Shown one piece after another: positions 7,599 through 14,936 of a stretch of 14,936 nt of DNA. The position numbers and the translations under genes were made by a program. How positions within the stretch are numbered: the stretch's first letter is position 1; each line of letters opens with the position of its first letter. A model generated the notes under the pieces. The model was not told the origin of the DNA. It worked only from the letters and a program-made list of their open reading frames with translations, and ran no database searches. Source of the stretch: Bacteroidota bacterium (GTDB taxonomy: Bacteria; Bacteroidota; Bacteroidia; Chitinophagales; Chitinophagaceae); contig JAEZEI010000010.1 in NCBI GenBank assembly GCA_023417815.1, forward strand, positions 1 to 14,936, given 5' to 3'.

Positions 7599-7670
7599 AT
7601 TTTTGTTATAGAGTAAAATAGAGGGTTTCTATATTAATAAAATACCAATACAAATCAATTTAATTTTAAC

Positions 7671-10600
7671 ATGGCATTCAAAAAAGAAAATCGTCCAAGA
7701 GCTACGTTTTCTCAGATCACCATCGGTCTTGCTTCTCCGGATACTATCCTGGAAAGAAGTTACGGCGAGGTGTTAAAGCCTGAAACAATCAACTATCGTA
7801 CTTACAAGCCAGAAAGAGATGGTTTGTTCTGCGAAAGGATATTCGGGCCGGTAAAGGATTATGAATGTGCGTGCGGAAAGTATAAGCGTATCCGCTATAA
7901 AGGCATCGTTTGCGACCGTTGCGGTGTTGAAGTGACAGAGAAGAAAGTTCGTCGCGAAAGAATGGGTCACATTAAACTGGTTGTACCGGTTGTACATATC
8001 TGGTATTTCAAATCGCTTCCTAATAAGATCGGTTACCTTCTGGGCATGAGCTCGAAGAAACTTGAGACCATCGTATACTACGAGCGTTTCGTGGTTATAC
8101 AGTCTGGAGTACGTGCAGATAAAGGCCAGAATTATGGAGATCTTCTTACTGAAGAAGAATACCTTGATATCCTGGACAGCCTTCCAAAAGATAACCAGCA
8201 TCTTCCTGATGAAGATCCGGAAAAGTTCATCGCTAAAATGGGAGCTGAGGCGGTTCATGCAATGCTTGAGCGTCTGGATCTCGACCAGCTTAGCTTCGAC
8301 CTTCGTAATGCTGCCGCAAATGAAACTTCCCAGCAACGTAAGGCAGACGCCCTTAAGCGTTTGAGCGTGGTTGAAAGCTTCCGTGATGCAAATCAAAGGA
8401 TCAATAACCGTCCTGAATGGATGGTAATGCAATACATTCCTGTAATTCCACCGGAACTTCGCCCGCTTGTTCCACTTGATGGCGGACGTTTTGCGTCTTC
8501 TGATCTGAATGACCTTTACCGTCGTGTGATCATCAGGAATAACCGTCTTAAGCGTCTCCTTGAAATTAAAGCGCCTGAGGTGATCCTTAGAAATGAAAAA
8601 AGGATGCTGCAGGAAGCGATCGATTCACTTTTTGATAACAGCCGTAAATCAAACGCGGTTAAAGCCGAAGGTGGACGTGCATTGAAATCACTTAGTGATG
8701 TGCTGAAAGGAAAACAGGGACGTTTCCGTCAGAACCTTCTTGGTAAACGTGTTGACTATTCTGGTCGTTCGGTTATCGTTGTAGGTCCTGAATTGAAGAT
8801 GCATGAGTGCGGTCTTCCTAAAGATATGGCTGCGGAACTGTTCAAGCCATTTATTATCAGGAAGCTGATCGAAAGAGGCATCGTTAAAACTGTAAAAAGT
8901 GCCCGTAAGCTTGTAGATAAGAAAGAAGCGATCATATGGGATATCCTTGAGAATATCCTGAAAGGCCACCCGGTTCTTCTGAACAGGGCGCCAACGCTTC
9001 ACCGTTTGTCTATCCAGGCTTTCCAGCCAAAACTTATAGAAGGTAAGGCTATCCAGCTTCACCCATTGGTGACAACCGCGTTCAACGCCGACTTTGATGG
9101 TGACCAGATGGCGGTTCACGTTCCATTGAGTAATGCCGCGATCCTGGAAGCACAGCTTCTGATGCTTTCATCACACAATATCCTTAACCCACAGAATGGT
9201 ACACCGATCACTCTTCCATCACAGGACATGGTACTCGGTCTGTATTATATTACAAAGGGCAGGAAGAGTACAGAAACTGAAAAAGTAAAAGGAGAAGGCA
9301 AGGCTTTCTATTCTGCAGAGGAAGTAATCATTGCTTATAATGAAAAGCAGATCGATCTTCATGCAAACATCCGCGTAAAGGTTGATGTAAGAAAGAATGA
9401 TGGCACTCTTGCTCCTAAATTGCTTGAAACTACTGTAGGCCGTGTGATCTTTAACCAGTTCGTTCCAAAAGAAGTAGGATTTATTAACGCACTTCTTACC
9501 AAGAAGAACCTTAGGGAGATCATTGGTGATATTATTAAGTGGACCAGTGTTCCGGCTACAGCAAAATTCCTGGATGATATCAAGACCCTTGGATACCGTA
9601 TGGCCTTCCGTGGCGGTCTATCGTTCAACATTAACGACCTTATCATTCCTGCCATTAAGCAGGAGCTTGTTGAAAACGCCCAGGGCGAAGTTTCCGAAGT
9701 TTGGGACAGCTACAACATGGGGCTGATCACGAATAACGAACGATACAACCAGATCATTGATATCTGGAGTCGTGTTGATACAAAAGTTACAGAAACCCTT
9801 ATCAGGGAGCTGGCAACAGATAAGCAGGGATTCAACTCTGTTTATATGATGCTTGATTCCGGTGCGCGTGGTAGTAAGCAGCAGATCAAACAGCTTGCAG
9901 GTTTAAGGGGACTGATGGCCAAGCCGCGTAAATCAGGTTCATCTGGCAGCGAGATCATCGAAAACCCGATCCTTGCAAACTTCAAAGACGGGTTGAGCGT
10001 ATTGGAATACTTCATTTCAACCCACGGTGCTCGTAAAGGTCTTGCCGATACCGCCCTTAAGACAGCGGATGCAGGTTACCTTACCAGGAGACTTGTAGAC
10101 GTTGCCCAGGATGTGGTGATCAATGAAGAGGATTGCGGAACACTTCGTGGTATCGCAACCCAGGCTTTGAAAGACAATGAAGACATCATTGAACCATTGG
10201 GTGATCGAATAGAAGGAAGAACATCTCTTCACGATATTTTTAACCCGGTATCAGATGAATTAATAATTTCTGCGGGTTCTGAGATCAGCTCAGATGATGC
10301 TAAGAAAATAGAAGAAGCCGGAATCGAGACTGTTGAGATCCGTTCGGTGCTTACCTGCGAAAGCAAGCGCGGTGTGTGTGTAAAATGCTATGGTAAAAAC
10401 CTGGCTTCAGGGATGCTTGCCCAGCGTGGTGATGCTGTTGGTATCATTGCAGCTCAATCGATCGGAGAACCGGGAACCCAGCTTACACTCCGTACGTTCC
10501 ACGTGGGTGGTGTGGCAGGATCTGCTTCAGTTGAATCTTCACTTTATGCGAAGTTTGACGGTAACCTACAGTTCGATGGACTTCGTACAGTTACTACCGA

Positions 10601-11960
10601 AACGAACGATGGCAAAAAACAGGTTGTAATCGGTCGTACCGGTGAAATGAGGAACATCGATGTGAAATCCGACAGGCTTCTTAACACCATGCACATACCT
10701 TATGGTTCTGTGCTTCATGTAAAGGATGGCCAGAAGGTTTCAAAAGGCGACCTGATCTGCACATGGGATCCATTCAACAACGTTATAATCGCAGAAGTAA
10801 ACGGTACCATCAAGTTCGAAAGTGTTTTGGAAGGTATTACCTACCGTGAAGAGGCTGACGAACAAACAGGTCACCGTGAGAAGGTGGTTATTGATACAAA
10901 GGACAAGACCAAACTTCCGTCGATCATTGTTGACGGTAAGGAGAAGAAAACATATAACCTTCCTGTAGGTTCACACATTGTTGTTGAAGAGGGTGATGAA
11001 GTGAAGAGCGGACAAGTTCTTGTAAAGATCCCACGTATCCTCAGCAAGCTGAAAGATATCACGGGTGGTCTTCCACGCGTAACAGAATTATTCGAAGCGA
11101 GGAATCCAAGCAACCCGGCTGTGGTTTGTGAGATCGATGGTGTTGTAACCTTCGGTTCTATCAAGCGCGGTAACAGGGAGATCATTGTGGAAGCAAAAGA
11201 TGGTGTTGTTCGTAAGTATCTTGTTCCGCTTAGCCGCCAGATCCTGGTTCAGGATGGTGACTTTGTAAAAGCAGGAGCTGCATTGAGTGACGGCCAGATT
11301 GCCCCGGCAGATATTCTTGCTATCAAAGGGCCATTCGCAGTTCAGGAATATGTTGTGAATGAGATCCAGGAAGTTTATCGTTTGCAGGGTGTAAAGATCA
11401 ACGACAAGCATATTGAGGTTATCGTAAGGCAGATGATGCGTAAAGTAACCATCGAGGATGCAGGTGATACCAAATTCCTTGAAGGAGATACGGAGGACCG
11501 CATGGACTTCAACACAGAGAACGATTATATCTTTGATAAGAAGGTAGTAACAGACAATGGTGAAAGCACCAAGCTCAAACCAGGTCAGATCGTTACTCTC
11601 CGCGAAGTGCGTGAAGAGAATTCAATTCTTCGTCGTGCTGATAAAAAGCTTGTTGAATTCCGGGATGCTAAACCTGCAACTTCTTCTCCGTTGTTGCTGG
11701 GTATCACTAAAGCTTCACTTGGAACGCATAGCTGGATATCTGCTGCATCATTCCAGGAAACGACCAAAGTACTCAGCTCCGCAGCTATCCAGGGTAAGAC
11801 CGATCTTATGCTTGGATTGAAGGAGAACGTTATCACAGGGCATCATATCCCTGCAGGTACCGGTCTTCGCGAGTTTGAGAACATGATCGTTGGTAGCAAG
11901 GAAGAATATGAATTGCTGATGACGACCAAAGAAGCTATGAGCTTCGACGAGGAGGAATAA
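7671..11960 (+). CDS. rpoC: DNA-directed RNA polymerase subunit beta'
   Basis: This is the 1429-aa beta' subunit, which carries the catalytic magnesium site of RNA polymerase. The N-terminal zinc ribbon has Cys66, Cys68, Cys81 and Cys84 (CACGKYKRIRYKGIVCDRC). The catalytic NADFDGD is at 472-478, with Asp474, Asp476 and Asp478 binding the metal. The second zinc site is formed by Cys822, Cys896, Cys903 and Cys906. The bridge helix/trigger loop region reads GIIAAQSIGEPGTQLTLRTF. It is followed by a long insertion with barrel-like repeats (VLHVKDGQKVSKGDLI and HIVVEEGDEVKSGQVLVKI), as in SI3-containing beta' proteins. The C-terminal LKENVITGHHIPAGTGL and acidic tail are complete. The ATG at 7671 follows an AT-rich stretch without Shine-Dalgarno, like rpoB. 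No promoter is visible in the 72-base gap upstream, so expression probably depends on the rpoB transcript passing through the inserted pair. Confidence 0.99.
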   Translation: MAFKKENRPRATFSQITIGLASPDTILERSYGEVLKPETINYRTYKPERDGLFCERIFGPVKDYECACGKYKRIRYKGIVCDRCGVEVTEKKVRRERMGHIKLVVPVVHIWYFKSLPNKIGYLLGMSSKKLETIVYYERFVVIQSGVRADKGQNYGDLLTEEEYLDILDSLPKDNQHLPDEDPEKFIAKMGAEAVHAMLERLDLDQLSFDLRNAAANETSQQRKADALKRLSVVESFRDANQRINNRPEWMVMQYIPVIPPELRPLVPLDGGRFASSDLNDLYRRVIIRNNRLKRLLEIKAPEVILRNEKRMLQEAIDSLFDNSRKSNAVKAEGGRALKSLSDVLKGKQGRFRQNLLGKRVDYSGRSVIVVGPELKMHECGLPKDMAAELFKPFIIRKLIERGIVKTVKSARKLVDKKEAIIWDILENILKGHPVLLNRAPTLHRLSIQAFQPKLIEGKAIQLHPLVTTAFNADFDGDQMAVHVPLSNAAILEAQLLMLSSHNILNPQNGTPITLPSQDMVLGLYYITKGRKSTETEKVKGEGKAFYSAEEVIIAYNEKQIDLHANIRVKVDVRKNDGTLAPKLLETTVGRVIFNQFVPKEVGFINALLTKKNLREIIGDIIKWTSVPATAKFLDDIKTLGYRMAFRGGLSFNINDLIIPAIKQELVENAQGEVSEVWDSYNMGLITNNERYNQIIDIWSRVDTKVTETLIRELATDKQGFNSVYMMLDSGARGSKQQIKQLAGLRGLMAKPRKSGSSGSEIIENPILANFKDGLSVLEYFISTHGARKGLADTALKTADAGYLTRRLVDVAQDVVINEEDCGTLRGIATQALKDNEDIIEPLGDRIEGRTSLHDIFNPVSDELIISAGSEISSDDAKKIEEAGIETVEIRSVLTCESKRGVCVKCYGKNLASGMLAQRGDAVGIIAAQSIGEPGTQLTLRTFHVGGVAGSASVESSLYAKFDGNLQFDGLRTVTTETNDGKKQVVIGRTGEMRNIDVKSDRLLNTMHIPYGSVLHVKDGQKVSKGDLICTWDPFNNVIIAEVNGTIKFESVLEGITYREEADEQTGHREKVVIDTKDKTKLPSIIVDGKEKKTYNLPVGSHIVVEEGDEVKSGQVLVKIPRILSKLKDITGGLPRVTELFEARNPSNPAVVCEIDGVVTFGSIKRGNREIIVEAKDGVVRKYLVPLSRQILVQDGDFVKAGAALSDGQIAPADILAIKGPFAVQEYVVNEIQEVYRLQGVKINDKHIEVIVRQMMRKVTIEDAGDTKFLEGDTEDRMDFNTENDYIFDKKVVTDNGESTKLKPGQIVTLREVREENSILRRADKKLVEFRDAKPATSSPLLLGITKASLGTHSWISAASFQETTKVLSSAAIQGKTDLMLGLKENVITGHHIPAGTGLREFENMIVGSKEEYELLMTTKEAMSFDEEE

Positions 11961-11978
11961 GAAGATCATTTATATTTT

Positions 11979-12007
11979 AAAAGGAGCAGGTTACTGCTCC
12001 TTTTTTT
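11979..12007 (+). terminator. Intrinsic terminator after rpoC
   Basis: AAAAGGAGCAG (11979-11989) pairs perfectly with CTGCTCCTTTT (11994-12004) around the loop GTTA, and the T run continues to 12007. It begins 18 bases after the rpoC stop and ends the rpoB-insert-rpoC transcription unit. Confidence 0.92.
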
Positions 12008-12309
12008 ATTTCCGATGAGTGTCGATTGCAGCGCACTGACTTCCCCACAATCCCCGGCAGGGGACCACCATCCTCCTCCCCGAGATCAAGTTCGGAATTA
12101 TTTGAATACCAGACAATTCCCCGAATTCGGGAAATCACTTATCCAAGTTTCTTCGCTTAATAATTTTAAGCCCCCTCTTTTATTTATTAATAAGCCCGTT
12201 AAAACAGAGCGAGCAAACCAGCTTTGCACCCTCCTGCAAGGCTGGAATTATACATCCTCGTCTTTAAACCTGTTCAACCTAAAATGGTCATAACCCATAT
12301 ACTCCTTAT
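12008..12309. other. Intergenic stretch without a convincing gene; short palindromes
   Basis: About 300 bases lie between the rpoC terminator and the DUF1800 gene. I see no tRNA or rRNA signature. A 92-codon reading frame at 12015-12293 has a low-complexity, Pro- and Ser-rich translation and no family likeness, so I do not call it. The stretch holds a TCCCC-GGCA-GGGGA hairpin (12051-12064), the perfect 12-base palindrome CCCGAATTCGGG, and an imperfect inverted repeat TTCGGAATT/AATTCCCCGAA just before and into it. These could form part of a control region for the downstream pair, but no TAnnTTTG promoter element is clear. The small DUF3467 gene that I recall following rpoC in some Bacteroidota is not present here. 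Confidence 0.5.
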
Positions 12310-13716
12310 ATGGCTGTTTCTCAACGGCAGAAGAATCAACATTTATTATGGCGGGCAGGATTCGGCCCAATGGCAGAAACTTTTTCATTTTTGGATAATA
12401 CTCCTACAATTGATGTCTGGCGACAACTGATCAAAAGTTCAATGACCCCCCCGGCAAAATTGCATGTTGCTGATAATCTCGCGGATGGGTTGATAAATGG
12501 CATTGGTGAACTCGGCAGGATGGAGAATAAACAGCAACGCCGTAAGGATAACCGTGAAGAAATCCGTTCTCTAAATCTTTTCTGGCTGAATGAAATGGTT
12601 GCATCTAAAGCCCAGCTCAGGGAGAAGATGACATTGTTCTGGCACGGTCATTTTGCCTGCAGGGTCATAAACAGCTTTTTCCAGCAGGAATTGCTTCATG
12701 TGATTCGTGAGAATGCTTTAGGGAACTTTGGTGACCTTCTCAGGACTGTAAGCAAGTCTCCGGCAATGCTTCAATTCCTCAACAACCAGCAAAACAGGCG
12801 CAAGAGTCCAAATGAAAATTTTGCAAGAGAGGTGATGGAATTGTTCACCATGGGTAGGGGGCACTATTCCGAGAAAGATATTTCTGAAGCTGCGCGCGCC
12901 TTCACAGGGTGGGGTTTCAATACGAAGGGAGAATTTGTTACAAGGCCATTCCAGCACGACAACGGATCAAAAACCTTTCTTGGAAAAAGTGGAAATTTTG
13001 ACGGCGATGATGTTCTCGATATCCTGTTAAGCCAGAGGCAAACAGCGAAGTTCATCACCGAAAAGATCTTCAGCTTTTTTGTCAATGAAGATGCACCTGA
13101 AGATCTCATAAATGACCTGAGCCAAAAATTCTATGAGAATAATTACGAGATCCTGCCATTACTCAACGACATATTCACCAGTAATTGGTTTTATAGTGAA
13201 CGCAATATAGGATCGCAGGTTAAATCTCCGGTTGTTTTGTTGGTAGGTATCAGGCGCATTCTGCCTATGGAAATAAGGGAAGAAGTTCAACTTTTGATCC
13301 AGAAGGTTCTTGGCCAGGTATTATTCTTTCCTCCGAATGTTGCAGGCTGGGCCGGTGGCAAATCATGGATCGATAGCAGTTCCCTTATGATAAGGTTACA
13401 GCTACCCATGATAATTGCAGGAAAGGAATTAATTCAGGTGGAACCAAAAGCAGACGACGATTTAAATATGGGACGCTCTAATACATTAGAAGGTTTCCAA
13501 GCTTCAGCAGAGATTAACTGGGGCCCAATTCTAAATGGATTCAAAAATGTGAAGCGCGAAGATCTGGTGGAGAAGATCATGAATACCTTCCTTCAAACAA
13601 ATTCCCTTCCTGATGAAAGGTTGATTAAAAAATATGCTGACGAATCATCACGGGAAGCTTTTATAAAATCGGTCATTCTCAGAACAATGAGCTTGCCTGG
13701 CTACCAGTTGTGTTAA
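12310..13716 (+). CDS. DUF1800 family protein
   Basis: The 468-aa protein matches the DUF1800 family from end to end. It has the N-terminal HLLWRAGFGP (residues 11-20), the signature FWHGHFA (110-116), SPNENFAREVMELFTMGRG (166-184), AARAFTGW (194-201), SPVVLLVGIRRIL (306-318) and PPNVAGWAGG (341-350). The biochemical role is not established; in many bacteria the gene sits beside a DUF1501 gene, as here. The ATG at 12310 puts the conserved HLLWRAGFG at the expected distance from the N terminus. No signal peptide is visible, although the partner has one. That leaves open a cytoplasmic location, or export together with the partner (inference). The DUF1501 start is 12 bases after the stop, so the two are almost certainly co-transcribed. 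No Shine-Dalgarno is seen. Confidence 0.93.
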   Translation: MAVSQRQKNQHLLWRAGFGPMAETFSFLDNTPTIDVWRQLIKSSMTPPAKLHVADNLADGLINGIGELGRMENKQQRRKDNREEIRSLNLFWLNEMVASKAQLREKMTLFWHGHFACRVINSFFQQELLHVIRENALGNFGDLLRTVSKSPAMLQFLNNQQNRRKSPNENFAREVMELFTMGRGHYSEKDISEAARAFTGWGFNTKGEFVTRPFQHDNGSKTFLGKSGNFDGDDVLDILLSQRQTAKFITEKIFSFFVNEDAPEDLINDLSQKFYENNYEILPLLNDIFTSNWFYSERNIGSQVKSPVVLLVGIRRILPMEIREEVQLLIQKVLGQVLFFPPNVAGWAGGKSWIDSSSLMIRLQLPMIIAGKELIQVEPKADDDLNMGRSNTLEGFQASAEINWGPILNGFKNVKREDLVEKIMNTFLQTNSLPDERLIKKYADESSREAFIKSVILRTMSLPGYQLC

Positions 13717-13728
13717 TAAATTAATCTT

Positions 13729-14919
13729 ATGCTGATAAAACGACGGGATTTTATAAAGACAGGTTCACTCGTGGCTGCATCTTTGATGGTTCCCGAGTTT
13801 TTGCAGGCCATGAAAAAGAAACCTGTACCTCCTGGATACAAAGTTGTAGTTGTTTTGCAACTTAGTGGAGGTAACGATGGACTTAATACCATCATTCCGG
13901 TTGAAGATGATATTTATTATCGTGGCAGGCCCGGCATTTCTGTTTCAAAGGAAAAAGCATTGCTTATAGGAAGTAATGCAGGTTTGCATCCATCTCTTAC
14001 AGCCTTCCAGGATTTATATGGGGATGGGCATGTAGGAATACTGAATAGTGTGGGTTATCCAAATCCCGACCGGTCGCATTTCAGGAGTATGGACATTTGG
14101 CAAAGTGCCAGCCACAGCCATGATTATATTTCCACCGGGTGGATCGGTCGATTCCTTGATGCAAAATGTAATGGATGTGACCGACCTACCCAGGCACTTG
14201 AGATCGATGATGTATTAAGCCTGGCGTTGAAAGGTGAATTGAATAAAGGAATGGCGTTCAAGGATCCAAAACGTCTTTACAATTCAAGCAGAAGCGCATT
14301 TCTGCGCGAGGTAAACAAAGAGTATGATCATGAACACGAACTTACTTCTTATCTCTATAAGACACTTGCAGATACGCAAAGCAGCGCAGAATATATTTAC
14401 GACCGAAGCAGGCAGAATTTCTCACTGGAAAATTACCCGGATACGGAACTCGGGAAAAGCCTGAAGGTGATCTCATCCCTCATCCTATCTGAAGTGAACA
14501 CCAGGGTTTATTATCTATCGCTTGGCAGTTTTGATTCCCACATTAACCAGCCGGCCTTACAGTCAAGATTATTTGGCCAGCTTAATGCAGCTGTAAAAGC
14601 CTTTACCGATGATATGAAAAGGAACGGCCGTTTTGAGGATGTGTTGCTCATGACCTTTTCTGAATTTGGTAGAAGGGTGTCACAGAATGCAAGCAACGGT
14701 ACAGACCATGGCGCTGCAAATAATATGTTCCTGGTAAGCGGAGGGTTAAAAAGGAATGGCCTGCTAAATGACCTGCCGGACCTTTCTGATCTCGAAAATG
14801 GCGACATTAAATTTAAGATCGATTTTAAAAGCGTTTACGCCACTGTCCTGAATAAGTGGCTCGATGCAGATGATAAAAAGATCCTTAACGGGAATTTCCC
14901 CTATCTTGATTTTATATGA
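13729..14919 (+). CDS. DUF1501 family protein with Tat-type signal
   Basis: The 396-aa protein begins KRRDFIKTGSLVAASLMVP (Arg5-Arg6), a twin-arginine-type signal, so a folded protein is probably exported to the periplasm. DUF1501 landmarks follow in order: VVLQLSGGNDGLNTIIP (about 41-57), PDRSHFRSMDIWQSAS (113-128), SFDSH with Asp269 and His271, FSEFGRRV (Glu312), and GTDHGAANNMFLVSGG with Asp326 and His327. The family is related in fold to the alkaline phosphatase/sulfatase superfamily, and these Asp, His and Glu positions look like metal ligands. The actual substrate is not established. The length and the C terminus (KWLDADDKKILNGNFPYLDF) are normal, so the gene is complete. It is paired with the DUF1800 gene 12 bases upstream, which suggests one functional unit. 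Confidence 0.93.
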   Translation: MLIKRRDFIKTGSLVAASLMVPEFLQAMKKKPVPPGYKVVVVLQLSGGNDGLNTIIPVEDDIYYRGRPGISVSKEKALLIGSNAGLHPSLTAFQDLYGDGHVGILNSVGYPNPDRSHFRSMDIWQSASHSHDYISTGWIGRFLDAKCNGCDRPTQALEIDDVLSLALKGELNKGMAFKDPKRLYNSSRSAFLREVNKEYDHEHELTSYLYKTLADTQSSAEYIYDRSRQNFSLENYPDTELGKSLKVISSLILSEVNTRVYYLSLGSFDSHINQPALQSRLFGQLNAAVKAFTDDMKRNGRFEDVLLMTFSEFGRRVSQNASNGTDHGAANNMFLVSGGLKRNGLLNDLPDLSDLENGDIKFKIDFKSVYATVLNKWLDADDKKILNGNFPYLDFI

Positions 14920-14936
14920 TGCTCCAACCTCCAACC
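14916..14936 (+). CDS. Possible start of a third gene in the DUF1800/DUF1501 operon (cut by window end)
   Basis: The DUF1501 stop TGA (14917-14919) is overlapped by an ATG at 14916 in the ATGA arrangement, and a second ATG lies at 14919. The frame from 14919 reads MMLQPPT when extended through the next codons and is open to the window end. Only about six codons are visible, so this may be chance; the tail also contains a short repeat, CCAACCTCCAACC. Confidence 0.2.

Noticed and set aside
7607..7633. TATAGA...TCTATA inverted repeat before rpoC as a terminator
   Set aside because: The stem is only six A/T-rich pairs with a 15-base loop and no following T run.
5480..7670. Target-site duplication or inverted repeats bounding the insert
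   Set aside because: The AT-rich strings at both ends (TTAATTAG and TTTAATTTTAAC) are only vaguely similar and expected by chance; no transposase or integrase is present.
7773..8432. 219-codon minus-strand frame inside rpoC
   Set aside because: It lies wholly opposite conserved rpoC coding sequence. Its translation has no family likeness, so it is a shadow of rpoC codon usage. The same holds for the minus-strand frames inside rpoB (for example 2136-2675).
12015..12293. 92-codon open frame after the rpoC terminator
   Set aside because: It starts 8 bases past the terminator T run, crosses palindromic non-coding sequence, has a Pro/Ser-rich translation without a recognisable domain and no start signal. 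The overlapping frame at 12224-12430 is equally unconvincing.
1..14936. CRISPR array, tRNA or rRNA genes, insertion sequence
   Set aside because: I found no regularly spaced repeats, no tRNA T-arm or anticodon-arm pattern, no rRNA signature and no transposase-like protein on either strand.

Overview
The window comes from a member of the Bacteroidota, most likely near the Chitinophagales/Chitinophagaceae (family level is inference). The evidence is a type IX secretion (T9SS) C-terminal sorting domain, a promoter -7 element of the Bacteroidota form TAnnTTTG, an almost complete lack of Shine-Dalgarno sequences before genes, RpoB and RpoC of Bacteroidota type (1269 and 1429 aa), and a DUF1800/DUF1501 gene pair. 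All recognised genes lie on the + strand.

Layout. (1) 1-467: the 3' end of a large secreted T9SS cargo protein. (2) 557-1447: an exported PAP2-superfamily phosphatase with altered motifs, closed by a strong intrinsic terminator (1466-1502). (3) 1585-1592: a Bacteroidota-type -7 promoter element, then an AT-rich leader and rpoB (1683-5492). (4) 5497-7598: an AT-rich two-gene block. It encodes a 561-aa lipoprotein with a Cys cluster, a Gly/Ser linker and a JAB/MPN (JAMM)-like C-terminal domain, and, in a 4-base ATGA overlap, a 139-aa secreted protein of no recognised family. (5) 7671-11960: rpoC, then a strong terminator (11979-12007). (6) About 300 bases without a convincing gene but with short palindromes. 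(7) 12310-14919: DUF1800 and Tat-signal DUF1501 proteins, 12 bases apart, with a possible next start overlapping the last stop.

The main surprise is region 4. rpoB and rpoC are normally directly adjacent, because they make the two large catalytic subunits of one enzyme. Here a pair of envelope/secretion genes, at about 27-28% GC in hand-counted lines against 52-57% in rpoB/rpoC lines, sits between them. It starts 4 bases after the rpoB stop. I see no promoter or terminator at either junction, so the pair appears to share the RNA polymerase transcript. The architecture (lipoprotein anchor, flexible linker, HxH...S..D domain, translationally coupled small secreted partner) suggests an acquired effector/partner or processing-protease module, but the function is not established. 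rpoB is also separated from rplJL, which often precedes it, and has its own terminator-promoter boundary.
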